Shown: piece by piece, positions 12,597 to 21,749 of the stretch
Layout of the letters: each line of letters opens with the position of its first letter
How positions within the stretch are numbered: the first letter of the stretch is position 1
Assembly (NCBI GenBank): GCA_030762175.1
Contig: JAUJEO010000019.1
Coordinates: 1,246,001 to 1,310,000, forward strand
Length of the DNA stretch: 64,000 bases
Direction: 5' to 3'
Source: Metallyticus violacea
Taxonomy: Eukaryota > Arthropoda > Insecta > Mantodea > Metallyticidae
Made by a program: the position numbers and the translations under genes
The notes under the pieces: generated by a model
What the model saw: only the letters and a program-made list of their open reading frames with translations
What the model was told of the DNA's origin: nothing
The model's database searches: none

Positions 12597-13141
12597 TGGG
12601 TACCATCCTCTATGAGATGTTGCCTGGGTAACCTTTTTTCTGAAATTTGCTTATCGTAAGAAGGCGACTGCAGGTAACAGACGCTAAGAACACGAGATTC
12701 ATTTGCGTGTCATTTCATCCACACTATTCGTCAGACCTTGGCAGTTGGCGGGACATTACAAAAATTCGTTAACAAGGTAGGTAAACAGATGTTTTAACAT
12801 ATTAGTGTAACCAAAGCCTGACGCATTTCAGGCATGCTGAGAATCTTTTAATTCCGCACTCTCAAGAAATTCGTTAACGTGCAAACAGCAGCGCGATATC
12901 CGTACCAATTAGTTCACGAAAGCGTTGACGAGAACAGTTATAATTAAGCTTCCTACAGCGGATTTTCCATCAAATACGACTTGATTAACTTTCAGATGCA
13001 ACCGAAACGTAACGAAGCAAGTGAAGGAAAGTCGCTCGAAAGGACATAGTACGGATACACCTAGCCTAAGCATGATCGAAATATAGGTAATGCAGGTTAT
13101 GTAACATTATTCCAGACGAAAAATCGACCACACCTAGTAAG

Positions 13142-13300
13142 GGTCAGTCACAGTTGAGGGAGATCGGTAAAAAGGTACTGAAAATTTGTGCTCCCGATGC
13201 GCACATGCAGTTTCAAGAACGTTCTTGAAACTACGTGTGCGCATGGAGAGCACAAATATTCAGCCATCCTTTTACCTATTTCCCACTACTGCGACTGACC
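13142..13300. repeat. Foldback (near-palindromic) element
   Basis: The left arm (13,142-13,220) and right arm (13,221-13,300) are inverted copies meeting at tttcaagaac/gttcttgaaa with no spacer. The outer ends are GGTCAGTC and GACTGACC. By eye about four fifths of positions pair. This looks like a small MITE-type foldback element or a snap-back duplication. No clear target-site duplication was found. Confidence 0.85.
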
Positions 13301-14629
13301 AGAGGTGCCTGATGTCTCATCTGCAACATCTTCTCTCTTAAAATTTCCCATTTTTTCCCACAATTTCTGTATCAGATGGTTTATGTGTATGTATATAGTA
13401 CATTGTGAACAAATTGTGCGATTTTCGAGCGTACATCCGTTATCACCAAACATTATATAATCCTCTGTGCTTATAATAATCGCCACTTTGCACCTCCTAA
13501 CAGTTATGAGTAATTTGCTTGTATGTCATGATAAGGCAGTATTCGTAGTTAACACCAAATAAAAAGTATGCATTTGTTGATTAGTATAAAAACACCTTTC
13601 TGCGCCTGCGCATTGTAGGGAACGACAGTTGCGAGTTATACAGGGGGAAAAAAAACTGCATATGAAAAGACGCTCCAAATAAGCGCCGTAAAGCAGCGAA
13701 GTCAAAGGAAACCGAAGTGCCAATCTATGGACTTCAGAATTGAGTGAGAGACCTGCTCATTGCAAAGTTGTTAATTACGTAAATAATAACTCGTCGTCTC
13801 AGAAACAAAAAATCGCTAATAATGAAAATGCAGATGCTTAAATGAGCCAAAATGCTTACAAATAGATAAAAGCATATTGATCTTTCTCAGGTTAGGCACA
13901 TGGTTTCAGTTGGAATGTCTTTCCTAGAATTGGTAAATTGTACTTATGTGTTTTAGTAGTGTAGCAGTGCTTCACTGTCAAGTTTGAGGTACAATGTTTG
14001 CAAAATAAAATACTTACGAACCAGTCACCAAGCCGCAAATTTGAAATAGAATTGTGAACCATTGTTGTTATCTACTTGTGATAGTTGAAATAATTTAACA
14101 TCAGTAAATAAATAATAAACTGGCTATCCTAAATGGACTGCTAACTGCCAAAAGGAAACATGTCCAAAAAGTAGGGGGTAAAAAAATGTTGTTAGTAGAC
14201 TGTCAGTTAGGTAGGGGAAAACGGCTTGCAGTATTGCCAACGATATCTTAAGTTTATTTCCCGAAAACAATCCCAGAACCTATATTGATGTCATGCTAGA
14301 ACGAAATTTCAGTCATGGACTTGTTTCCAATTCAATTTTCATCTAGGTTGGTTGGTACTTGTAGAAAGCCAATTATGATATTCTTCCCTCTCTCGGCACT
14401 TAGGCTAGAGGTTTCTTAATGTCCTTCATCTTAAAAGTATTAATGAGCTTACTTTTTGCATAAGGCTGTTTATCCGGAATATCAATATTTGATATTGTGT
14501 TTCTTAATATATTATTATTATTATTTTGGCTCATACAGTTATTGTAAAAAATGTAAATGGCCTAAACGTGTGTTCATTTTCTTATTAATATACCAACTTA
14601 ACCAAGAATATGCGCCATTAGATCCTTTT

Positions 14630-14756
14630 TAGATTTACGGCATGTAAAAGAATCTCAAATCTAAAAGAAGAGGCCTCTGAGCAAAATTTACCGGCAGTTT
14701 CACGCCCTGAATTGAATGACCCGAGATGTTAAAGAGCGTGAGTAAATAAATCAACA
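14630..14756 (+). repeat. SINE-1 copy c, 5'-truncated, with target-site duplication
   Basis: Only the 3' part of SINE-1 is present (agatttacggcatg to gtaaataaatcaac). It is flanked by an exact 13-base duplication, attagatcctttt, at 14,617-14,629 and 14,757-14,769. Truncation at the 5' end with a duplication is the signature of target-primed reverse transcription. Confidence 0.93.
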
Positions 14757-15090
14757 ATTAGATCCTTTTACATCCTCTTCCTCCTGGTACATGTAGCATG
14801 TCCTTTCACGAGACCTCAAATCATGAATTTCAATGTATTGATCGTCAGTTTTCGAAGAAAATGTAGGTCTTGAACTGGAATGCATGGCACAAACCGTCCA
14901 GAGTAGTTGCTCTCTCTTTCATATTTGAAACGATTGGACATGATCTCCCTGTCTACGGAAGGCGAAACTTTTAATGTGATTTCCAACAATGGTCATTAAC
15001 TGTACATATTTCTTCAATAGAGTATGTATAGAGGTCGTGGATTTGTAAATAATTCAGTTTGGTATTTTATGGATGTTTCCTTTCTGTAGT

Positions 15091-15532
15091 CCCCTCAGGG
15101 GCCCAATTTATTGGGTACGGGGCGTAGCGACCCCGAGGCACCCGAGCTGCTCCCTTAGGTCCGCGCTTAGCGCGTTTGACTCCTTTTTAATTCGCCTCTT
15201 TTATTGTTTTATTTGTCCTACTTCCCTGTTCTTTGTCTGATGGGTGCCCCCGTGTTTGACGCGGTAAAATGTGACTGGGTAATGGCGTAACTCCCAGCAC
15301 AGGGTTATCATGTAGGACAGGAGCGTATCCCCTGGTAAAGCCCAGGCCCGGGGAAGGGCCATTGCATGAGCTGTAGACTTCCTGCAGGCGATTGGGTCCC
15401 TTCGTCAGCCCACAGGAAGGTGTGACCCTGAGGTTACTTTGTTCAGGCCAGAGCCAGTAACCTAAGCCGGGGTGGCGCCCAGGAAGCAGCCTGCCATCGG
15501 AGACGGTTGCAATGGTGGAGGAATAAATCGCT
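15091..15532 (+). promoter_or_regulatory. LINE 5' UTR, presumed internal promoter
   Basis: This is the 442-base leader between the target-site duplication and the ORF1 start. It is GC-richer than the flanks, beginning with cccctcaggggccc. Non-LTR elements of this group carry an internal RNA polymerase II promoter in this region; no specific motif was identified here, so the promoter role is inferred from position. Confidence 0.5.
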
Positions 15533-16813
15533 ATGGTACTGGAAAATAATCCTTTACATTTTAAACGTAAAAGAGTTGACGTAAAAGAAGTAATCGAGAA
15601 GTCTTTCCCTCGTTACTTAGTTATTAGTCGTACTGAAGAGAGTCAGTGGTTTACGACCGTAAATCCATTTAAAATTCAGAAGGGCATTGATGCCATAGCT
15701 GGGCCCGTTAAGTCCTGTACCCGTCTACGCAACGGATCACTTTTGGTGGAGACACTTGGCCTGTCTCAAAGCAACTCGTTGCTCAAGGCGACGCTACTCC
15801 ACGGATATCCCGTCCGTGTCGAGAAACATAAGACCATGAATTCGTCGCGAGGAGTTGTTACCACAAATGTTCTAGACGGAATGTCCGACCCGGAAATCCA
15901 GAGCTGTCTGGAAGACCAAGGGGTCACCTCAGTTTATCGTGTACAGGCAAGGAAAGAGGGGGAATTACAGCCGACCCGGACTCTTTTCCTCACATTCGAC
16001 AGGGTCGATTTGCCGCACAGGATAAAGGCGGGCTACGAGGTGATAGAAGTGCGCCCGTATATCCCGAGCCCGTTGCGATGTTTTCAGTGTCAGCGTTTTG
16101 GACACACTCGCATATCCTGTAAAAGTGCCGTTTCCATCTGTGCAACCTGCGGCGAAGCAAGTCACGAGGGAGCATGCCCATCTGTCCCTGTCTGCGTCAA
16201 CTGCCGCGGTGGACATCCAGCCTCGTCCCGCGATTGCCCTCGTTTTCGAGAGGAGCGCTGTATCCAGGAGATCCGGGTGAAGGAAAAACTCTCCTTTACT
16301 GAAGCCCGGAAGCGATTCCAGTCTCGCCAACCTGTCGTGCCTAAGACCGGCACCTATAGCGCAGCAGCTTCTTTTGCGCCCAAGAAGTGCGATAGCAGTA
16401 CGCAGACCTGCGATCTTGTTTTTACACGGGTCCAAACTACTACTAGTTCTCCAAAGCGCTCTACCGTGAAGCCCAAAGCGGTTGTTTTTAATGCCCCTGA
16501 TATTAAGTTCAGGACGAGTTTTACGCGAACGGATTTTTTAAAGTCGTCAACTCAGGTAGAGCAGAAAAAGAGCCCTTCTCCTCCTCGGAGGTCACGCTCC
16601 CATGATGGGAGCAAACCCGCTAGGCGGTCGCCGTCGCCGCCTATACCCATATCCAACCGATTCCAGGCGTTGGAATCGGCGGATGCTTCTCAGCGGGAGA
16701 GCCCTCCCTCTGAGGAGGTCATGGAGCAGGATGTACCTGCTCCAGGAAAACCACCGAGCCCCATGCGATTAAAAACAGGACGTTTGTTTCGCCCTGGACC
16801 GTCCAAAAAGTAA
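15533..16813 (+). CDS. LINE ORF1, gag-like nucleic-acid-binding protein
   Basis: An intact frame of 426 aa. The N-terminal half (about 20-175) is the RRM/gag-like region typical of I-type ORF1 proteins. Three zinc knuckles follow from about residue 183: CFQCQRFGHTRISC (CX2CX4HX4C), CATCGEASHEGAC (CX2CX4HX3C) and CVNCRGGHPASSRDC (CX2CX3HX6C). The C-terminal third (about 345-426) is rich in Ser, Pro and Arg. Family knowledge: ORF1 proteins bind the element's RNA and form the ribonucleoprotein that is retrotransposed. The start at 15,533 is the first ATG of the open frame. The stop lies 38 bases before the ORF2 ATG. No break is visible, so this protein could still be made. Confidence 0.93.
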   Translation: MVLENNPLHFKRKRVDVKEVIEKSFPRYLVISRTEESQWFTTVNPFKIQKGIDAIAGPVKSCTRLRNGSLLVETLGLSQSNSLLKATLLHGYPVRVEKHKTMNSSRGVVTTNVLDGMSDPEIQSCLEDQGVTSVYRVQARKEGELQPTRTLFLTFDRVDLPHRIKAGYEVIEVRPYIPSPLRCFQCQRFGHTRISCKSAVSICATCGEASHEGACPSVPVCVNCRGGHPASSRDCPRFREERCIQEIRVKEKLSFTEARKRFQSRQPVVPKTGTYSAAASFAPKKCDSSTQTCDLVFTRVQTTTSSPKRSTVKPKAVVFNAPDIKFRTSFTRTDFLKSSTQVEQKKSPSPPRRSRSHDGSKPARRSPSPPIPISNRFQALESADASQRESPPSEEVMEQDVPAPGKPPSPMRLKTGRLFRPGPSKK

Positions 16814-16851
16814 GGTGGTAAATTCTTAGCTTCTTTTATCTAATTTAAACA

Positions 16852-18890
16852 ATGGCTATCCTTTCGTGGAATGTGCGTGGTCTCCGTAGTCGAAGACCTG
16901 ACCTCCAGTTAATTTTACGTTCTACTGACCCTTTGCTTATGTGTCTCCAAGAGACTAAGCTTCGCCCAAGTGATTCTTTTAATTTACGTGGTTACTCTTC
17001 GGTGAGATTTGATCTCCCTCCCGAAGATGGCACTCCCGCTCACGGCGGAGTTTTACTTTTAATTCGCAATAACGTGTACAGCACCTCACTACAGCTCCAG
17101 ACTCCTGTACAAGCTGCTGCAGCTACAGTTCACTTTTCTGGCCTTAGTTTTTCAGTCTGCACTGTTTATTTACCCCCGTCCGGCACCATCACCACAGTTG
17201 ACCTGGACGATCTTTTGTGTCAGCTACCACCCCCTGTTCTCCTTTTGGGGGATTTCAATGCACACCATCCCCTATGGGGTTCCACCACGGAGTGTGCAAG
17301 GGGTAACCTCTTAGCTGACTTTTTGCTAAATCACAATCTTATACTTCTCAATACTGGTCAACCTACTTTTCTCTCTGACAGCACTCACAGCTTTTCGCAC
17401 TTGGACTTATCCATCTGTTCTGCCTCACTTGCTGTACATTTCACCTGGAACGTCATCTCCGACTCACATTCCAGTGACCACTTTCCGTGTCAGATCCATG
17501 TACTCTCTTCGAACGCATATTCACAGCACACGCCAAAATGGCTCATTGAAAAAGCGAATTGGCCTCTCTATCGATCTTTGGCCGAATTTTCAGGGTGTGA
17601 ATTTCCATCTATCGACATCGCGATCGAGCACCTCCGTACGGTCATCATAACAGCCGCAGATAAGGCGATTCCCCAGTCGTCTTGTCACCCCAGACGCTTA
17701 CCGGTTCCTTGGTGGAACGATGAATGCCGGGATGCATTGCGTGCACGCCGAGGTGCTCTCCGAGTTTTTCGTCGCCACCCTACTTCAGCAAATTTGATTT
17801 GCTACAAACAACTTCGCGCCAAATGCCGCCGAGTCATTAAGGATAGCAAAAACTCTTCTTGGATTTCTTTTACCTCTTCTTTTAACCGCACAACGCCTTC
17901 ATCCGTAGTTTGGGAACGGCTACGCCGCGTTGCTGGCAAACCAAGGTTTACACCTATACCCGGTCTTAGGATTTTAAATCGAGTGCTCACTACTCCGACT
18001 GACGTCGCCAATGTTTTAGGGCTAACCTTCGCTGATGTTTCGAGCTCCGCCAATTACCCGGCTACTTTTCGCGCATTAAGGGAGCAGGTTGAGAGGAAAG
18101 GTTTCTCATTTGCCTCCGACCATCAGGAGAGCTACAACGTTCCTTTTACCGCCAGGGAAGTGGAGCATGCCCTTTCCACCTCCCGACATTGCGCACCGGG
18201 GCCAGATGACATTCATGTTGCCATGTTGCAGCATTTATCAGCGGAAGGCAAAGCTTTTTTATTACGAACTTTTAATTTTATTTGGTGTCATGGCACATTT
18301 CCCAACGCTTGGCGATTGGCCACCGTGATTCCTATACCTAAGCCTGGAAAGGACCCCCGTCTTCCTTCCAGTTACCGTCCGATTTCCCTCACCAGCTGCG
18401 TCTGCAAGGTGTTAGAACGCATGATTAACGGACGGCTCATGTGGTGGTTAGAGTCGAGACATCTATTGACGAACGCTCAGTGCGGTTTTCGTCGTCACCG
18501 CTCCTCTGTCGACCATCTCGTATCTCTTTCGACCCACATAATGGACGGTTTTATTCGGAAGTGCCAAACGGTTGCTGTGTTTTTCGATTTAGAGAAAGCG
18601 TACGATACCTGCTGGAGAGGCGGTATCCTCCGAACGCTTCACGATTGGAACATACGTAGGCGTATGTCTGTTTTTATTCAGGAATTTATGAAAGACCGGG
18701 TTTTTAATGTTCGCGTGGGATCAATTTTATCATCTAATTTTATTCAAGAGAACGGCGTACCTCAGGGCTCGGTACTTAGTTGCACACTGTTTGCCATTGC
18801 GATTAACTCTATCACCGAGTGTTTACCGCCAGGAATTCAATCGTCGTTATTTGTGGACGATTTTGCCATCTATCTTTCCTCTCGGAGAAC
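16852..18890 (+). CDS. LINE ORF2, endonuclease and reverse transcriptase part
   Basis: Residues 1 to about 230 form an APE-type endonuclease with its key residues visible: Asn in SWNVRGL, Glu in CLQETKL, Asp and Asn in LLGDFNAHHPLWG, and SDH near residue 207. The reverse transcriptase follows (about 440-680): IPIPKPGKDP, YRPISLTS, the first catalytic Asp in FFDLEKAYD (about residue 577), NGVPQGSVLS, and the active-site pair in LFVDDFAIYLSS (about 668). The original frame is lost just after this motif near 18,885-18,890. The annotated frame runs on to a stop at 18,990, but its last ~33 residues are out of register. The enzyme nicks target DNA and copies the LINE RNA in place. Confidence 0.93.
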
Positions 18891-19495
18891 TGTCTCTTGG
18901 AACGCCGCCTCCAATGCTGTCTCGACCGCCTTCACGCTTGGAGTGTTTCTCACGGGTTCCGTTTCTCCGCAGAGAAGACCGTCTGCATGAACTTCTGGCG
19001 CCACAAGGAGTATCCTCCACCTTCGCTCCATCTTGGCCCAGACGCACTCTCTTTCGCGGACGAAGTTAGGTTCCTTGGCTTGGTGTTCGATAGGAAATTA
19101 TGCTGGTCATCGCATATAGCGCAACTCAGAGGCAAGTGTGAACGTTCTCTTTGTATTTTACGTGTTTTAAGTGGCACATCTTGGGGAGCTGACCGGACTA
19201 TACTTTTACGTTTTTACCGCTCTCTTATCAGGTCCAAATTGGATTATGGCAGTGTTGTTTATGGCTCTGCGCGGCCTTCTGTTCTGCGCCGCCTGAACCC
19301 GATTCATCACCGGGTTATCCGTGTTGCCATTGGGGCATTCCCCACCAGTCCTGTGTTGAGTTTATGTGCAGAGTCCGGAGAACCTCCGTTGTTTTATCGT
19401 AGGGATGTTTTACTAGCTGCGTACGGTTGTCGCTTAGCTGCGCAACCTCGTCATCCCACGAATGGGCCGTTTTTTAATGTGTCTTTTGATCGTTT
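18885..19495 (+). pseudogene. LINE ORF2, post-RT linker, shifted frame
   Basis: After the first frameshift the homologous sequence continues in another frame (ENCLLERRLQ.., then FSAEKTVCMNFW, VRFLGLVFDRKLCW, and SKLDYGSVVYGSARPS). This is the thumb and connector region of I/R1-type ORF2 proteins. The frame is lost again near 19,490, in cgttttatgc. Both breaks look like single-base indels, the second next to a T run, so sequencing or assembly error is possible. Confidence 0.85.
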
Positions 19496-20539
19496 TATGC
19501 TGCTCGGTCTTTTACTCCTAAGCCCGCTGGCTTTCGTTTTCGGGAGATTTTACGGACGTTGGACATTGAGTTACCTGCTTTTTTCTTAGCCGGGGAAACT
19601 TCTTCTCCCCCCTGGATTTTAGCAGAGGCCCCCGTTCATCTCGGGCTTAAGTCCTGTCCAAAATCATCGACCGCAGCACATATTATTCGTTGTTCTTTTA
19701 GCGAGATCAAATCCTCTTTTAATGGCTGGAATTTTATCTATACCGACGGCTCTAAATGTGACACAGGTGTAGGATGTGCTTTTGTTTTTAATGGGGCTAG
19801 TTTTACGTATGGTCTTGACGTTGCAACATCTATTTTTAAGGCGGAGCTTTATGCTATCTATCGGGCGGTTTTATTTATTTCTGATCACGGGCTGGGGAAC
19901 AGTGTTGTATGTTCCGACTCTTTGAGTGCAATTTTAAGTTTTAGAAATCGGTACAACCTCCACCCACTTGTACAGATGGTCCAGAATGTAGTTTTAACCC
20001 TTTACGACGCTGGCGTCAGGGTAACACTGCTATGGGTGCCTGGGCACGTCGGACTCGCAGGTAATGAGGCCGCAGATATTGCAGCAAAATCCGCTCTTTT
20101 AGACCCTGCTGAGTACGAGCAGCGTTTTTATTTCGGGGATTTTATACATTCTTTACGTAGAGCCATTTTTTCGCGCTGGCGTGAGGAGTGGGAATTACTC
20201 CCAAATAATAAGCTCCGTGAATGTAAATCCGCCCCTTTTAACTGGTCGACTTCTTCTCGCGCTGTTCGTCGCGAAGAAGTAATTTTAGCTCGTCTCAGAA
20301 TTGGGCATTGCCGTTTTACTCATTCTCACCTTTTTAATGGTCAACCCGCTCCAGCTTGCCCCCTCTGTGACCACCCCTTGACAGTGCGGCACATTTTAAT
20401 TGAATGCCATCATCTGGCAGCTTTTAGACATAGACTAGGTTTGCCCTCCTCTATTGAGGAATTACTTGCAGATGATGTGGTTGCTGTTGAGCGAGTGCTC
20501 CGTTTTATCCGTGTTTGTGGTTTTTGGAGCAAGGTGTGA
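19496..20539 (+). CDS. LINE ORF2, RNase H domain and C-terminal CCHC finger
   Basis: An open stretch in the third register; the local ATG at 19,559 is probably internal to ORF2 rather than a real start. The RNase H catalytic residues are all present: Asp in FIYTDGSKCDTGVG, Glu in FKAELYAIY, Asp in VVCSDSLSAI, and His with the final Asp in WVPGHVGLAGNEAADIAAK. The C-terminal finger CPLCDHPLTVRHILIEC fits CX2CX7HX4C, usual for this LINE group. RNase H removes the RNA strand after first-strand synthesis and is found in only some non-LTR clades (I, R1, LOA, Tad). The stop is at 20,537-20,539. Confidence 0.93.
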   Translation, partial: YAARSFTPKPAGFRFREILRTLDIELPAFFLAGETSSPPWILAEAPVHLGLKSCPKSSTAAHIIRCSFSEIKSSFNGWNFIYTDGSKCDTGVGCAFVFNGASFTYGLDVATSIFKAELYAIYRAVLFISDHGLGNSVVCSDSLSAILSFRNRYNLHPLVQMVQNVVLTLYDAGVRVTLLWVPGHVGLAGNEAADIAAKSALLDPAEYEQRFYFGDFIHSLRRAIFSRWREEWELLPNNKLRECKSAPFNWSTSSRAVRREEVILARLRIGHCRFTHSHLFNGQPAPACPLCDHPLTVRHILIECHHLAAFRHRLGLPSSIEELLADDVVAVERVLRFIRVCGFWSKV

Positions 20540-20977
20540 GGTGTTCTCTTTTTATCCATGACGGCATTTTTAGACGCTTTTAAGACTGTTGTTGTTTCAG
20601 CATTTGATGCATCATTTTTAGTACCAGTCTTTTATTGAGTTGTTATATGTAACCCTTGTTATTGTTTTGGGGTTTTATTGTTACCAGTTTAGACTTTTAC
20701 AATACTGGTTTATTTTCAGCTTTTGCTGATGCGTTTTTACTACCAGTTTTTATTTGTTCTAGTGTTGATGGTTATAGGGTTTTATTGACCCTTTTTAGAC
20801 CATTATAGGACTGTTGTTTTTCGTTATTGCGGCTTTTTTTTAATACCAGTCCTTTGTTGACCATTACACCCACTTGTTATTTGTTATGGGTTTTTATTTT
20901 GTTGCACAATGTGCTACTAAGACTTGATTTGTGTTAACTATTTATATTTTAGTTCTGACGCAGTTTTTAGTATGTTT

Positions 20978-21029
20978 GGGCGCTAATGACCTTAGCTGTT
21001 GTGCGCCCCTTAAACAACAATCATCATCA
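20978..21029 (+). promoter_or_regulatory. LINE 3' stem-loop and tail (RT recognition site)
   Basis: GGGCGC (20,978-20,983) pairs with GCGCCC (21,003-21,008) around a 19-base loop. The tail ttaaacaacaatcatcatc follows. Stem-loops of this kind bind the element's own reverse transcriptase in several LINEs. The loop (cgctaatgaccttagctgtt, 20,981-21,000) matches the 3' end of SINE-1 at 17 of 20 positions. Confidence 0.75.
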
Positions 21030-21334
21030 TCCTTTCTGTAGTTCGCAATTCAAATGCGTATAAAATAATATCTGAATAGGCATAAAAGAGAATTTGTGTG
21101 CATTCCATCGGCCGGAAGGCGGCCTGACCTTATCTCGAAATGAAAATCGCAATTGGCCGGAAGAGAGAGAACCTCCGTCCTAAAGCTTCAGGAAACATTT
21201 TTGGTATGTTTGGTATTAAAATGCAACAAAGTGCATAACTGCGATCCGTTACAATGTCTTTGATTAGTAAATAACACTGCAAATACATGAATGCGTTTAT
21301 ATAACTTAAAAAAACCTTGGAAACAGTGAGATAG

Positions 21335-21428
21335 AAAATCTCAAGGTAACGGCTGGGATTCAAACCACCGATTTTCGGCTTCCGCGTCGTTACACTTACC
21401 ATCTGAGCTACTGTGCCCTGCCCTACCA
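21335..21428 (-). repeat. tRNA-like SINE head (third family)
   Basis: The minus strand reads gcacAGTAGCTCAGATGGTAAG (A-box) and about 40 bases later GGTTTGAATCCC (B-box), ending ccttgag. The clear tRNA-like head is followed by a short AT-rich tail towards 21,270. It is unlike SINE-1 and SINE-2. The 112-aa minus frame over it is a by-product. Confidence 0.65.
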
Positions 21429-21523
21429 CAGTTGCGAATCTCCTGTGGAGACCTCTATAACCATCCATTTATAGAGATTTGATCCCAAAGAGGTGACTCG
21501 GGTACTTGTGGCTCATTGTTGAT

Positions 21524-21748
21524 TTTATTTATTTACGGACGCTCTTTTAACACCTCAGGCCATCAGCGTCCCATTCGATTCAGGGCGTAAAACGGCCGAT
21601 AAGTTTAACTCGGAGGCCTCTTCTTTCGGGCTTGAGGTTCTTTTACTTGCCGTAAATCTACGACACTACTTTACTTCCCTTCCGAAGAAAGCCCGAAAAA
21701 ATCCATCAACCTCCAGGCAAGTATAGTTACCACATACCACCAAAACCT
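21524..21748 (-). repeat. SINE-1 copy d (degraded)
   Basis: Minus-strand SINE-1. The tail and stem-loop are at 21,524-21,590 (tttacggacgctcttttaacacctcagg), the body is present, and the head (ctccaggcaagtatagttaccacataccacc) has small deletions. Confidence 0.85.
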
Positions 21749-21749
21749 A

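Larger units (their letters stand above)
15091..21029 (+). mobile_element. Full-length I-like non-LTR retrotransposon (LINE)
   Basis: The element is about 5.9 kb and is bounded by an exact 12-13 base target-site duplication, (t)cctttctgtagt, at 15,078-15,090 and 21,030-21,042. In order it has: a GC-richer 5' UTR (15,091-15,532); a gag-like ORF1 (15,533-16,813); an ORF2 (16,852-20,539) with endonuclease, reverse transcriptase, RNase H and a CCHC finger; and a 3' UTR ending in a stem-loop and ttaaacaacaatcatcatc. Domain order, the RNase H domain and the three zinc knuckles in ORF1 fit the I clade of non-LTR elements; Nimb or LOA relatives are alternatives. Base composition is clearly richer in GC than the flanks. 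Two frameshifts in ORF2 are the main visible damage. Confidence 0.95.

Noticed and set aside
13590..13620. tgcgcctgcgca as an NRF1-type promoter site
   Set aside because: An isolated motif with no exon, splice donor or other promoter features nearby.
15965..16435. 156-aa antisense frame within LINE ORF1
   Set aside because: It is a shadow of the GC-richer ORF1 coding sequence, which has clear zinc knuckles on the plus strand.
21335..21428. Functional tRNA gene
   Set aside because: A- and B-boxes are present, but I could not pair an acceptor stem, and a SINE-like tail follows.
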